Positions 43,828-53,224 of a DNA stretch of 64,000 nucleotides are shown here, in pieces (the first letter of the stretch is position 1; the number at the start of each line of letters is the position of its first letter). Position numbers and translations under genes: made by a program. This DNA is from SXVE01 sp036388895. GTDB lineage: Bacteria > Acidobacteriota > Blastocatellia > Pyrinomonadales > Pyrinomonadaceae. The DNA is taken from assembly GCA_036388895.1 (NCBI GenBank), contig DASVQY010000064.1, positions 127,241-191,240 on the forward strand, read 5' to 3'. Below the pieces are notes generated by a model that saw only the letters and a program-made list of their open reading frames with translations, did not search any database and was not told the origin of the DNA.

Positions 43828-46800
43828 TTATTTCCATTCGCCCTGAATGATGAACGGCGCCCAGTAATACGGAGATTTCCAGCGCGTCTGCTTCATCATT
43901 TCCGTTTGTGCTGCCCGCAGTGCGGCAGCCGGGCGCAGATTTTCCGTCAGCATTTTTCTATAAAAAATACTCATCAACTCGGCTGTCGCGGCGTCGTCAA
44001 CTTTCCAAAGGCTTGCGACCACTCGGGGCGCTCCGGCATACATAAACCCTCGCGTCAGTCCAATCAATCCTTCGCCTTTAACGTCTCTGCCGAGGGCTGT
44101 ATTGCAGGCACTCAAAACCACAAGGTCAGCGGAAAGTTTCAGATTGTAAATGTCCTGCAGCCGCAGAAAGCCGTCTATATTCTGACCGCTTTCGTTAACA
44201 AGAGAAAGAACTATGCCGGATAATTCCGGATGCTGGCTGTTCAGCAAACCGTGCGTGGCGATATGCAGAACCCGGTACTGATCAACATTAGAATTGATAA
44301 AATCGGCTTTATTTGCTTTGAAATCTACTGCTTTTAAGCTTAGATTCTTTGAGGAAACATTGTAAATCGAGTCGGCTTCGCGTCTCGAAAACGCGAGTCT
44401 CGGAATCTCCGTCGCCGTTTCGGAAGCCAAACCCAAATCGCTGATCGCGCGTTCAAAGTCGCGATTGAATGACTGATTTGTCGATTTATTATTTGCAGTT
44501 AATTCTTGCTTGTCGAACGGCAATCGGTTGAAGGGTTTTTTATTTGCTTGCGCTTTCTGTTTCGCTGCGGAAACGAATGATGAACTCAACCGAACGTCTT
44601 TTTGGCTAAATACAGGATCGGCATAAACAGCCAGCATCTTCTGTGCCGTCGTGCGTTTTTCAGCCTCGTCGCGCAGAAGCGCCAGCACTGAAGCAGACGG
44701 AAGAGTTATAATTTCATGATTTACTCCCAGCGGTTGCCAGGAGCGCGTCGGAGATTCGCTTTTCGTCGCAGGCTGAGCGGAGGTATAAGTTAAATTCGGC
44801 AGGGCGGAAAAAGGCAGGTAATTCAAAGCGCCGTCAGGCACAATTACCAGGCGTTTTTTTCCAATCTCGGAAATTGCCGGACCGAGCAGCATCCGGCTTA
44901 ATTTCTCGCCGGTTTTTGAGTATTCCGTTTCAGCCGTTTTGATGCGTAAACTTTTTTGCGCGTCGGTTTCGTTTTCCGGATTTTGATTGCGAGCTGTTAA
45001 AAGCTCATAAACTTTTCGAGCCTGAGTTTCTATTTCTTCTCTGTCAGGCAAATCAAAGCTCTTTATCGAATCTGTTGAGACAGTCCATAAATAACTTTTC
45101 TTTTCGCCCAATGAGTATTCCAGCAAGATTGTTCCCGGGTCTAAAAGCTGTCGGATCTGTTTGGCGTCAAGAGATGAGGCTTGAGTTAATGCCGCGTATC
45201 GAGGACTTTTACTTCTGATCTGGGCTTGAACGTCTTCGTATTGAGCTGTCAGGTCAGAAACTTCCTTGCTTATCTTTTCGGCTTCTTCCTTTGTGTGTTT
45301 CCCGAACAATAAACGGCTTTGTTGGTTGGCTTTTTCGGCGAGCCGCGTTCTGACTCGCTGTTCGCGCTCGATAAGCAGCGGATCAACGCCTTGCTTGATG
45401 TCTATTTTCGATTGAACGAGTAAATCAAGCAGGCTGCGCGATCTTGATTTTTCGCTCGTTTGCAGCGCAAGCAGATCGAAATCTTTCTCCGGCTGCGATT
45501 TATGTGCCTGCATCAGTAAATCTATATAAAAATCATAATACCTTTTGTTAGTGGCAAAATAGGTCGTGCGAACGTCCTGCGACGTGATTTTGGCACGCAA
45601 TGATTCGACAGTTTGGATGACTTCCTCAATTTTGTTTCGCGCATTATTGAAATTTCCTATATCCCTTTCTATACGCGCTATTTCAAACAGCGATACAGAC
45701 AGATTATCCTGTTGCCCTTTTGCACGACTGAGCTCGAGCGCCTCATTATACAATTCCAATGCTTTTTGAGTTTCACCGGCGCGGTAATAATCTTTGGCAA
45801 TGTTGTTCAAATACCCGATTTGATTGACCGGATAAGACCCGGCTCTCAACAGAGCCACCGCTTGCTCAAAATATTCAAAGCCCTTTTTGTATTCGCCTTT
45901 AACGATGTAAAGATTTCCGATGCTTACGAGAACATTGGTTTGTCCCGATTTGCGGTTTCCGCTTTTATAAAGTTCGAGAGATTGACTCAGGTAATTTATC
46001 GCTTCGGCGTAATTACCGAGTTCCTTGTAGGTATTTCCGATTTGTTGAAGATTAAACGGCTCTAATGTCGAGGCATTGGGAAATAGTTTTCTGGTTCTCC
46101 TGGCGACTTCGAGAGCTTGCTGGTAATATTCGAGCGCTTTTTGCCGGTCGCTGGTCGTCCTGGGAGGAAATGAATCAATAGGTATCTCTCCGCCGCCGAC
46201 ACCTCTGTAAAGATTGCCGATATTCGTTAGCGTAACTCCTTCACCGTTCATTGACGCTATAGTTGGAGGAGTCATTGATCTTCTAACTGCCAGCGATTGT
46301 TCATAAAACTCTCGTGCTTTTTGTTCATCAGCGATAAGGTGATATACAACTCCTAATTGATGAAGCGTACTGCTTTCCGCATTTTTATTGGCTTGCGAGC
46401 GGCTAAAAGACAAAATTTCATTGTAGCTGTCAATCCCCGCTTGATAGTCGCCTATTTCGTGTGAAGCGCGACCGACAAGCCATAAATTGTCCATTATGTT
46501 GTCGGTACTTTTTAACGACCGAAATAACTGCAAAGCCTCTTTGTAGTATTTGACAGCCTTTCCCCAATCAGCGATAGACGAGTAAGCTCGTCCCACATCG
46601 TTAAGACTTAAAGCGAAAGATTTTGTATCATCAAGAGCGCGATAAATTGCGGCTCTTTCTTCGAACTTATCGCGTAACTTCCACATTGGCTCATCCGCTT
46701 CAATTGATTGCCGAATTTCTGCAAAAAGTTTCCCGGCTTTAGCGTATTTCCTATCCGTTTCGGTAGTAACGCGAGGCATACTGCAGTTTATTGAATAAGT

Positions 46801-47310
46801 CCCCGATGTTAGAAAACGAGCAGTTATAATGTAATTGCCGGTTTTTTCGGCGACTACTACCATCGGCTCTACCAAAAATTCGCCTGCGCCGGCAATTACG
46901 CGAGAAAGTTCCTTTCCGGCGGGTATTTTATTTCCGGGAACTGTGTAATCAGTTCCATCTGGAACTATAGCGGTAAATTGTGGAGATATGTCACGTTTCC
47001 CAAATGTTATTTCCACAGACGTTCCAGCTTCTAAAGTTATCTGGTAGCCGTGTATTTCATTCGCCTTGGCACGTCGTTCAATTATTTCACCCGGTTTAAG
47101 TTCACGTATATCCTGTTCTAAAACCTGAGTTTCAGTATTTTGATTGAGGTTTAATTCATTCGGACTTTCATCGAGCGCTGATGCCTGTATTTGAAACAGG
47201 GCTATAAACATCAGGCTCAAAAACAAAATTTGTAAGTCGAGCGAACTTGAATATTGATATAATCTATTTTTAAGTTTTTGTTTGAGCGAAATGGAAACAA
47301 TCTTTTTCAT
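43828..47310 (-). CDS. Secreted TPR-repeat CHAT-domain protein
   Basis: This 1160-aa protein begins with a membrane signal (LQILFLSLMFIALFQIQASA). A beta-rich PPC-like domain follows at about residues 65-175. A long array of TPR repeats covers about 190-600 (for example GEYKKGFEYFEQAVALLRAG and AGETQKALELYNEALELSRA). A coiled-coil linker comes next, and the C-terminal CHAT caspase-like protease domain lies at about 860-1160. The catalytic dyad is visible as IATHG (His about 1020) and LSACNT (Cys about 1069). CHAT domains are peptidases, and TPRs sense partners. Its gene is followed by an ECF sigma/anti-sigma pair, suggesting a signalling or proteolytic cascade at the envelope. Confidence 0.92.
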   Translation of the reverse strand: MKKIVSISLKQKLKNRLYQYSSSLDLQILFLSLMFIALFQIQASALDESPNELNLNQNTETQVLEQDIRELKPGEIIERRAKANEIHGYQITLEAGTSVEITFGKRDISPQFTAIVPDGTDYTVPGNKIPAGKELSRVIAGAGEFLVEPMVVVAEKTGNYIITARFLTSGTYSINCSMPRVTTETDRKYAKAGKLFAEIRQSIEADEPMWKLRDKFEERAAIYRALDDTKSFALSLNDVGRAYSSIADWGKAVKYYKEALQLFRSLKSTDNIMDNLWLVGRASHEIGDYQAGIDSYNEILSFSRSQANKNAESSTLHQLGVVYHLIADEQKAREFYEQSLAVRRSMTPPTIASMNGEGVTLTNIGNLYRGVGGGEIPIDSFPPRTTSDRQKALEYYQQALEVARRTRKLFPNASTLEPFNLQQIGNTYKELGNYAEAINYLSQSLELYKSGNRKSGQTNVLVSIGNLYIVKGEYKKGFEYFEQAVALLRAGSYPVNQIGYLNNIAKDYYRAGETQKALELYNEALELSRAKGQQDNLSVSLFEIARIERDIGNFNNARNKIEEVIQTVESLRAKITSQDVRTTYFATNKRYYDFYIDLLMQAHKSQPEKDFDLLALQTSEKSRSRSLLDLLVQSKIDIKQGVDPLLIEREQRVRTRLAEKANQQSRLLFGKHTKEEAEKISKEVSDLTAQYEDVQAQIRSKSPRYAALTQASSLDAKQIRQLLDPGTILLEYSLGEKKSYLWTVSTDSIKSFDLPDREEIETQARKVYELLTARNQNPENETDAQKSLRIKTAETEYSKTGEKLSRMLLGPAISEIGKKRLVIVPDGALNYLPFSALPNLTYTSAQPATKSESPTRSWQPLGVNHEIITLPSASVLALLRDEAEKRTTAQKMLAVYADPVFSQKDVRLSSSFVSAAKQKAQANKKPFNRLPFDKQELTANNKSTNQSFNRDFERAISDLGLASETATEIPRLAFSRREADSIYNVSSKNLSLKAVDFKANKADFINSNVDQYRVLHIATHGLLNSQHPELSGIVLSLVNESGQNIDGFLRLQDIYNLKLSADLVVLSACNTALGRDVKGEGLIGLTRGFMYAGAPRVVASLWKVDDAATAELMSIFYRKMLTENLRPAAALRAAQTEMMKQTRWKSPYYWAPFIIQGEWK

Positions 47311-47426
47311 AACTGACTCCGAAAATAAAAACCTCTGATTCTTATTTAATCAACGCTACAAAGCTTCAAAGCAGTAAAGCTGTCTAGAAGAGTTATTTTT
47401 TAATTGTCTTGTGTGAGGATTATTGG

Positions 47427-47484
47427 AATAGAATTAAGACGGTTTTTCAAAACTATTTGAATCAAGCTCCGTCTTAATTCTATT
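47427..47484. terminator. Perfect 16-bp hairpin
   Basis: Arms AATAGAATTAAGACGG (47427-47442) and its exact reverse complement (47469-47484) enclose a 26-nt loop. It lies directly downstream of the minus-strand secreted protein gene and upstream of the CHAT gene. No strong T run follows on the minus strand, so it could be a terminator, a processing site or a small mobile palindrome. Confidence 0.55.
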
Positions 47485-47499
47485 TGACAATGACGCTAT

Positions 47500-48234
47500 T
47501 TATTTCGGACGAACTACTAAAGTGAACGGCATTATATATTGTCCGGCGCTGCTGACTGTTTTGCCGCTTGTTTTTTCCAAACCGGCGATAACTCGTTTTA
47601 CATCGGTTTCGCCGCAGGTAAAATTATTTTCCCGAGTGGCGCAGTTCGGCAATGGCGTTATAGTAAAGACTTCTTTGCCATCCGTTCCCTTATAATAGTT
47701 GACATTTACAAATGATGTTTGCTCGGGAGAATTAACCTTTCTGTCGGTTCTCGCTTCCGGATTCCACAGAAGAGCATACGAAGCGTTATCGCCGCTTGCC
47801 GATAAATAACCGTTATTCATTCGGGTCTTAAAGTCACAGTTATAAACGCCGTTAATCGCCGCGCAGTTTTCTTTCGCCCGATATGCCTCGAGAACATTTA
47901 TAAACGGTTTGAACGTTTGAACCGGGGTACTGTAAATCCACCCGGGAACGTTTGTGTAATCGGAAACTGCGGTAAAATCATAAATAGTGGTTCTCTTGGC
48001 TTTCGAGCTGTTTAGAGCGATAACGAGGTCACGCGAACCACCGGGATAAAATTGAGCGGTAACTCCGTCTACATTATGTGAATACGGGACGCCCGGCTTA
48101 TCCATTCTTACTTTATTAAGCGTACCGTCGGCGCTTGAATTCAAAAACTCGGCGGTGACGTATTGAGCAGAAATATTAGATGTGATTCCAAAGCAAATCG
48201 CTATTGCGGCAAGAATAAAAGTTAATTTTTTCAT
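47500..48234 (-). CDS. Secreted protein of unknown function
   Basis: Start at MKKLTFILAAIAICF (48234) with CAGGAGAA as ribosome site. The signal peptide ends near ISAQ. The mature protein of about 220 aa is beta-rich, with four cysteines (ENCAAI, YNCDFK, PNCATR, FTCGE) that could form two disulfides. I do not recognise a family. It precedes the CHAT gene in the same direction but is separated by a perfect hairpin, so cotranscription is uncertain. Confidence 0.8.
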   Translation of the reverse strand: MKKLTFILAAIAICFGITSNISAQYVTAEFLNSSADGTLNKVRMDKPGVPYSHNVDGVTAQFYPGGSRDLVIALNSSKAKRTTIYDFTAVSDYTNVPGWIYSTPVQTFKPFINVLEAYRAKENCAAINGVYNCDFKTRMNNGYLSASGDNASYALLWNPEARTDRKVNSPEQTSFVNVNYYKGTDGKEVFTITPLPNCATRENNFTCGETDVKRVIAGLEKTSGKTVSSAGQYIMPFTLVVRPK

Positions 48235-48608
48235 TTTATTTTCTCCTGTATTTTGGGTGAACTTGTATAAGTCAAAAAGTGTTTTCATTTATAAGTGGTA
48301 ATTTTTCTCAAAACATTTCATAAAAATTTTGTAAATTTGAAATTTTTTTGACTATTTCGTAATCGTTGAAATAAAAGAGTTTCGAGTTTTTACGGAATAA
48401 TTAAATTTGTATTCGACAAATGTTCGCCGGCGTAAACCGAGAATAATGCACAGTTCGGCAAATTTTAATTAAACGAAAGTTGCACGTTACCCGAAATTAG
48501 CCTAAAGCATGTAAAAGGCAGCTCTTCAAGTAGCCGGAACAATGCTAAAATTGTTTTAGATATTCAACCCGGGATCGTCTGAATAAGTACCAATTAGAAA
48601 ATCCTTTT
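48235..48608. promoter_or_regulatory. Divergent promoter region, secreted protein / ispD
   Basis: No gene is seen in this 374-bp AT-rich spacer between divergent genes, so it should hold both promoters. I could not assign boxes. Confidence 0.4.
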
Positions 48609-49310
48609 ATGAACTCAGCTATCATCGTCGCCGCCGGAAAGGGAACAAGATTCGGTGCGAACGTGCCGAAACAGTTTCTCGAAATTTGCGGGAGGGCGGT
48701 TATTATACACACTCTTGAAAGATTTGAAAACTGCGCGGCGATTGATGAAATAATTCTTGTTTTATCGAGCCTTGAAATCGAAGGTTTTCAGAAAAAAATT
48801 GAAAAATACAATTCAAAGAAGAGTATAAAAATCGTTGCCGGCGGAAGCACGCGCGCCGCGTCAGTTCAAAATGGATTAAGAGCGGTTGATGCGGAAAATA
48901 CCAATGTTGTCGCCATTCACGACGGCGCGCGACCGCTCGTTTCCGTCGAAGAAATCGAGCGAACAATCGAAAAAGCGAGCGAAACCGGCGCGGCTTGTTT
49001 GACGGCAAAAGTCACCGACACGATAAAGGAAGTTTTCGGCGGCGCGATTGTCGGCACAATCGAACGGTCAAAATTGCGACGGGCTTTAACGCCGCAATGC
49101 TTTAAATTTGAAATTTTGCAAAAAGCCTTTGCGCCGGAAAACTTTGACGCTTCGGCGACCGACGAGTGTTACTTGGTCGAAAAAGCGGGCTTTTCGATTG
49201 CTTTTGTGGACGGCAGCTCAAGAAATATTAAAATAACAACGCCCGAGGATTTCGCCGTAGCCGAAATTTTGCTCGGACGCCCTGAATCGAGTTTTAATCT
49301 GAAATATTAA
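48609..49310 (+). CDS. ispD: 2-C-methyl-D-erythritol 4-phosphate cytidylyltransferase
   Basis: IspD is the third step of the MEP isoprenoid pathway, joining CTP and MEP. The 233-aa protein has the nucleotidyltransferase start AAGKGTRFGANVPKQFLEICG, then VVAIHDGARPLV and GTIERSKLRRALTPQCF, and the terminal GSSRNIKITTPEDFAVAE. All are IspD hallmarks. It lies just ahead of ispF, the common order. Confidence 0.96.
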   Translation: MNSAIIVAAGKGTRFGANVPKQFLEICGRAVIIHTLERFENCAAIDEIILVLSSLEIEGFQKKIEKYNSKKSIKIVAGGSTRAASVQNGLRAVDAENTNVVAIHDGARPLVSVEEIERTIEKASETGAACLTAKVTDTIKEVFGGAIVGTIERSKLRRALTPQCFKFEILQKAFAPENFDASATDECYLVEKAGFSIAFVDGSSRNIKITTPEDFAVAEILLGRPESSFNLKY

Positions 49311-49444
49311 AACTTTGCCGCAATTTAGATTAGTTTCGGTCTTTAAATGAATTGAGAAGTTTACGAGCTGATTGAAATGATTGCTGATTTTTAATTTAAC
49401 TTTATTCAAAAATTTCTTCGGGTTTTTCCGAGTTTTACCTTCAA

Positions 49445-49933
49445 ATGTTCAGAATCGGTTTCGGAAATGACATTCATCGTTTAGAAGAAGGCTTGCCGCT
49501 CGTTTTGGGCGGCGTCGCAATCGAATCCGAACTCGGCGCCGTCGGGCATTCGGACGCCGACGCTTTAGCTCACGCCGTGACGGACGCGATTTTAGGCGCG
49601 CTCGCGCTCGGCGACATCGGTTCGCATTTTTCCGACAAAGACGAGCGCTGGCGCGGCGCCAACAGTTTTACATTTCTGCGTCACACGATAAATTTAATGA
49701 AGAATAAAGGTTTTTCAATCGTTAATGTTGACGCGGTGATCAGCCTTGAAAAGCCGAAGCTGCGTCCGTTTATTGACAAAATGCGGGGTAATTTAGCCGA
49801 AAGTCTGGAAGTTGATGTTGATTGTGTTTCGATTAAGGCGAAAACCGGCGAGAAAGTTGACGCGGTCGGAAAACTCGAAGCGATAAAAGCCGAAGCGGTT
49901 GTTTTGATACAACAAAACAAAAAAGCTCAATGA
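49445..49933 (+). CDS. ispF: 2-C-methyl-D-erythritol 2,4-cyclodiphosphate synthase
   Basis: IspF is a zinc enzyme that cyclises CDP-ME-2-phosphate in the MEP pathway. The 162-aa protein has the family motif RIGFGNDIHRL and LVLGGVAIESELGAVGHSDADALAHAVTDAILGALALGDIG with the metal-binding Asp/His residues. VDCVSIKAKTGEKVDAVG is the expected C-terminal segment. Its stop codon falls within the terminator stem. Confidence 0.96.
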   Translation: MFRIGFGNDIHRLEEGLPLVLGGVAIESELGAVGHSDADALAHAVTDAILGALALGDIGSHFSDKDERWRGANSFTFLRHTINLMKNKGFSIVNVDAVISLEKPKLRPFIDKMRGNLAESLEVDVDCVSIKAKTGEKVDAVGKLEAIKAEAVVLIQQNKKAQ

Positions 49934-49967
49934 AATCGCGATTTAACGCTGTTTCATTGAGCTTTTT
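49920..49967. terminator. Bidirectional terminator, ispF / convergent gene
   Basis: Perfect 16-bp arms AAAAAGCTCAATGAAA (49920-49935) and TTTCATTGAGCTTTTT (49952-49967) enclose a 16-nt loop. A and T runs at the ends allow function in both directions. The ispF stop codon (49931-49933) lies in the left arm. Confidence 0.88.
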
Positions 49968-49988
49968 CCGGTTTGATTCAAGATAAGA

Positions 49989-50549
49989 TTAATAAACGTC
50001 AGCGCCGTAAGAGTTGCCGATGCTCAAGACTTCGTACCAGGTACTGTTTATATCGGCGCTATATCCGGCTTCCAATTCGTGAATTTCGCCGGGGCTGAAG
50101 TGCGCTCGCGCTGAAGAGCTTTTCATTTTATCGAGAAAATTTGAATAATCGCGCCAAGCCTTCATATGTTTGAGCCAGGCTGTCTGAAAATCTCGCGGCG
50201 TATTTTCGTGCGATAAACTTTCCGAACTGTCGACGTATTCGGAAACGGCTTCGACATATTCAGGAAATGAAGGACTCGAATATGAAGGGCGATAACCTTC
50301 GCTGATTCGATAAAGTTTTCTATCGCGCTCGCCTCCGTTGCTTACGTCCTGTTTAATGATTGTTTCAATTTTACCGGCAACAAAGTTTCCTCGGTTTTTG
50401 AAACAACTCGTTTTCTTACCGTAATAACCGGGCGTTACGACTACGCTCGAAAACGGTTCGCTTTTAGTGATGAACAAGCTTGCAAAGGCGGTCGAGAGAA
50501 CAAATGCGATGATAAATGCGGCGATTGATAAAATGGTTTTACTTCTCAT
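49989..50549 (-). CDS. Hypothetical membrane-anchored or secreted protein
   Basis: Start at MRSKTILSIAAFIIAFVLST (50549); upstream in-frame codons overlap the divergent phosphorylase gene. The 186-aa protein has an N-terminal signal or anchor, then a soluble part rich in Ser/Tyr (YRPSYSSPSFPEYVEAVSEY) and a helical block (TAWLKHMKAWRDYSNFLDKMK). I do not recognise a family. Confidence 0.7.
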   Translation of the reverse strand: MRSKTILSIAAFIIAFVLSTAFASLFITKSEPFSSVVVTPGYYGKKTSCFKNRGNFVAGKIETIIKQDVSNGGERDRKLYRISEGYRPSYSSPSFPEYVEAVSEYVDSSESLSHENTPRDFQTAWLKHMKAWRDYSNFLDKMKSSSARAHFSPGEIHELEAGYSADINSTWYEVLSIGNSYGADVY

Positions 50550-50618
50550 AGCAAAATCTATTATCGCGCATCCGCCGGAAAAAAGGAAATGTTTTTTTAC
50601 GAAATTTTTCAAAAAAAT

Positions 50619-51977
50619 ATGTCGGAAAAGCAAAAGTTTGTTAAAGTTATCCGAGTGACTCCGCAAGAAATAATCAGCATAAAACGCGACGAAAAAAAAT
50701 TGTCCGCAATCGAGATAAACGCTTTCGTTGAAGGCGTATGCGGCGGCGACTGGGCTGATTATCAAACGTCTGCTTTGATAATGGCTTGTTATATAAACGG
50801 TTTGGATTCCGACGAGCAGAACGCCTTGACCGAAGCGATGCTCAAATCCGGTGAAACGCTCGATTTTTCCGACATCGAAAAGCCGAAAGCCGACAAGCAT
50901 TCGACCGGCGGCGTCGGCGACAAGACTTCGCTGATAATCGCTCCGCTGGCTGCCGCGTGCGGCGTTGCCGTTCCAATGATCTCGGGTCGCGGTTTAGGTC
51001 ATACCGGCGGAACGCTCGACAAACTCGAATCAATCGAAGGCTACAACGTCAATCTTTCGACTTCGGAGTTCAGAAAAGTCATCGAGCGATGCGGTTTTGC
51101 GATGACCGGACAAACGGCGGAAATCGCGCCCGCCGATAAAAAAATTTACGCGCTACGCGACGCGACGGCGACCGTTCCTTTTATTCCTTTTATCGTCGCT
51201 TCGATTATGTCGAAAAAATTGGCGGAAGGTTTGGACGCGCTCGTTTTGGACGTAAAAACCGGTTCGGGCGCGTTTATGAAAAAGCGCGACGATGCCGTTC
51301 GTCTCGCCGAAGCCCTCATTGCGACCGGAAACAATTTCGGTGTAAAAACCGAAGCCGTGATTTCGGATATGAATCAGCCGCTCGGCAAATACGTTGGAAA
51401 CGCGCTCGAAGTTTACGAATGTATCAAGATTCTGCGCGGCGAAGCGGAAAGTTCGATTGAAAAGGAAACCGCCGAGTTATCCGTCGAGCTTGCCGCGCGA
51501 ATGTTGTATTTATCGGGAATTGAAAACAGTCATATTGATTCAGCCAGAAGCAAAGTTTTAGAAAAATTGTCGGATGGTTCGGCGCTGGAAAGCTTTCGGC
51601 AGAACATCGAATTGCAGGGCGGGTGCGCGCATGTTTGCGACGACCCCGAAATGTTGCTCGATGCGAATGTAATTAAAAGCGAAATTGTAGCCGAAAGTTC
51701 CGGTTACATTTCGGAAATTGACGCGAGCTCAATCGGCGAAGCAGTAGGTTTGATCGGCGGCGGCAGGATAAAAGCCGAAGACGCCATTGATCCGGCAGTC
51801 GGCTACGTTTGCGAAATGAAAATCGGCGATTCGATTAACAAAGGCGAAGCGCTCGGCGTTTTATACAGCCGCAATGAAAGGCAGACGCATCTAATTAGCG
51901 AAAAATTGCGAAATGCGTATAAAATAAGCGGGGAAAAACCGCCGCAAACGGAACTCGTTAAAGAAATAATAAAATAG
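50619..51977 (+). CDS. Pyrimidine-nucleoside (thymidine) phosphorylase
   Basis: This enzyme splits pyrimidine nucleosides with phosphate in salvage. Start taken at MSEKQKFVKVIRVT (50619); a 10-residue upstream extension is possible. The 452-aa protein has the family signature KHSTGGVGDKTSLIIAPL, then SGRGLGHTGGTLDKLE, LDVKTGSGAFM and the C-terminal domain (GYVCEMKIGDSINKGEALGVLY). DeoA and Pdp cannot be separated with certainty. Its TAG stop is part of a repeat end. A BMP nucleoside-binding lipoprotein follows, which fits nucleoside uptake plus salvage. Confidence 0.93.
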   Translation: MSEKQKFVKVIRVTPQEIISIKRDEKKLSAIEINAFVEGVCGGDWADYQTSALIMACYINGLDSDEQNALTEAMLKSGETLDFSDIEKPKADKHSTGGVGDKTSLIIAPLAAACGVAVPMISGRGLGHTGGTLDKLESIEGYNVNLSTSEFRKVIERCGFAMTGQTAEIAPADKKIYALRDATATVPFIPFIVASIMSKKLAEGLDALVLDVKTGSGAFMKKRDDAVRLAEALIATGNNFGVKTEAVISDMNQPLGKYVGNALEVYECIKILRGEAESSIEKETAELSVELAARMLYLSGIENSHIDSARSKVLEKLSDGSALESFRQNIELQGGCAHVCDDPEMLLDANVIKSEIVAESSGYISEIDASSIGEAVGLIGGGRIKAEDAIDPAVGYVCEMKIGDSINKGEALGVLYSRNERQTHLISEKLRNAYKISGEKPPQTELVKEIIK

Positions 51978-52086
51978 CCGCGAAAATGCGTGGAAAAACA
52001 AAGCCAAGTTGGCTGCGAATTATACGAATAGCACGAATAAGAAAAGGAAATAACAGGTTTGTGTAAATTGTGTTATTCGCGGCTCG
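51974..52086. repeat. Palindromic intergenic repeat, copy C
   Basis: The left end TAGCCGCGAA (51975-51984) includes the stop codon of the phosphorylase gene. The right end TTCGCGGCT (52076-52084) is its complement. Internal CACGAATA-type words recur, including a second left-like end TTGGCTGCGAATTATACGAA at about 52009-52028. It belongs to the family seen at 4.9, 10.6 and 55.1 kb. Confidence 0.7.
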
Positions 52087-52119
52087 ATTTTTGAAGCGTT
52101 TTTGCGCTGAAATAAAGAT

Positions 52120-53172
52120 ATGAAGGCTGTAATCATTTTTGTTTTAATTGTAATTGCTTCATTGCTTGTCGCTTCGTGCGGCAATCAAACCGAAGCGGCG
52201 AAAAACGGCTGTCAAACGAAAGTCGGCATTGTTTTCGACATCGGCGGAAAAAATGACCGCTCATTTAACGCCGCAGCCTGGGAAGGCGTGAGGCGAGCTG
52301 AAAAGGATTTGAAAATTTGTCTCTACGATGTCGAGCCGGGAAACCCGACTTCGATTGAACCGGCAATGCGCGCTTTTGCCGAAAAGAATTTCGATTTGAT
52401 TATCGGCGTGGGGTTCGCCCAAGGTCCGATTATGCAAAAAGTCGCTGATGATTACCCGAATATAAAGTTCGCCATCGTCGACGGCGTGATTTTTGAAAAA
52501 GACGGTAAAACGCCGAAATCCAACGTCGCATCGCTGGTTTTTCGCGAACACGAAGGTTCTTATTTAGTTGGAATGATCGCCGCGGAAAAATCGAAAACCG
52601 GCGTTCTAGGCTTTGTCGGCGGAATGGACATCCCGCTTATACATAAATTTGAAACCGGTTACGAAGAAGGCGCAAAAGCGGTCAACCCGAACATCCGCGT
52701 CATTGACAACTATGTCGGCGTAACCGATGCGGCATGGAATAATCCCGGAAAAGGCAAGGAATTGGCATTAAACCAGATTCAAAGCGGCGCCGACGTTATT
52801 TTTACGGCGGCGGGAAATTCCGGTCTCGGCGCGTTCGACGCGGTTGAACAGTTCGGAAAAGACGAAAACGGCGAAGCGAAAAAGTTTGTGATCGGCGTAG
52901 ACTCGAATCAAAACGGCGTCAAACCCGGCTTCGTTTTGACTTCGATGGTCAAACGCGTAGATAACGCCGTTTACGACGTTGTGAAAGAAGTTAGAGAAGG
53001 GAAATTCAGCGGCGGTTTTCACGTATTCGGTCTCGACAAAGACGGCGTTGCATACGCGATGGACGAGAATAATAAAAATTTAATTTCCGAAGAGATTTTG
53101 CAAAAAGTAAATCAAGCCAAAGAAAAAATCGTCGTAGGTGAAATAAAAGTTACCGATGCGATGGCGAAATAG
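52120..53172 (+). CDS. BMP-family nucleoside-binding lipoprotein
   Basis: This 350-aa substrate-binding protein has a lipoprotein signal ending in LLVASC. The mature part matches the BmpA/PnrA family: KVGIVFDIGGKNDRSFNAAAWEG, EKNFDLIIGVGFAQ, NIKFAIVDGVI and GADVIFTAAGNSGLGAFDAV. PnrA-like proteins bind purine or pyrimidine nucleosides for ABC import. Genes for the phosphorylase and an ABC ATPase flank it, consistent with nucleoside uptake. Confidence 0.93.
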   Translation: MKAVIIFVLIVIASLLVASCGNQTEAAKNGCQTKVGIVFDIGGKNDRSFNAAAWEGVRRAEKDLKICLYDVEPGNPTSIEPAMRAFAEKNFDLIIGVGFAQGPIMQKVADDYPNIKFAIVDGVIFEKDGKTPKSNVASLVFREHEGSYLVGMIAAEKSKTGVLGFVGGMDIPLIHKFETGYEEGAKAVNPNIRVIDNYVGVTDAAWNNPGKGKELALNQIQSGADVIFTAAGNSGLGAFDAVEQFGKDENGEAKKFVIGVDSNQNGVKPGFVLTSMVKRVDNAVYDVVKEVREGKFSGGFHVFGLDKDGVAYAMDENNKNLISEEILQKVNQAKEKIVVGEIKVTDAMAK

Positions 53173-53224
53173 TAAATTTTGTTTGTAGATACCTTGAAAA
53201 AATCATAAATTGGGTCGAAGAATT

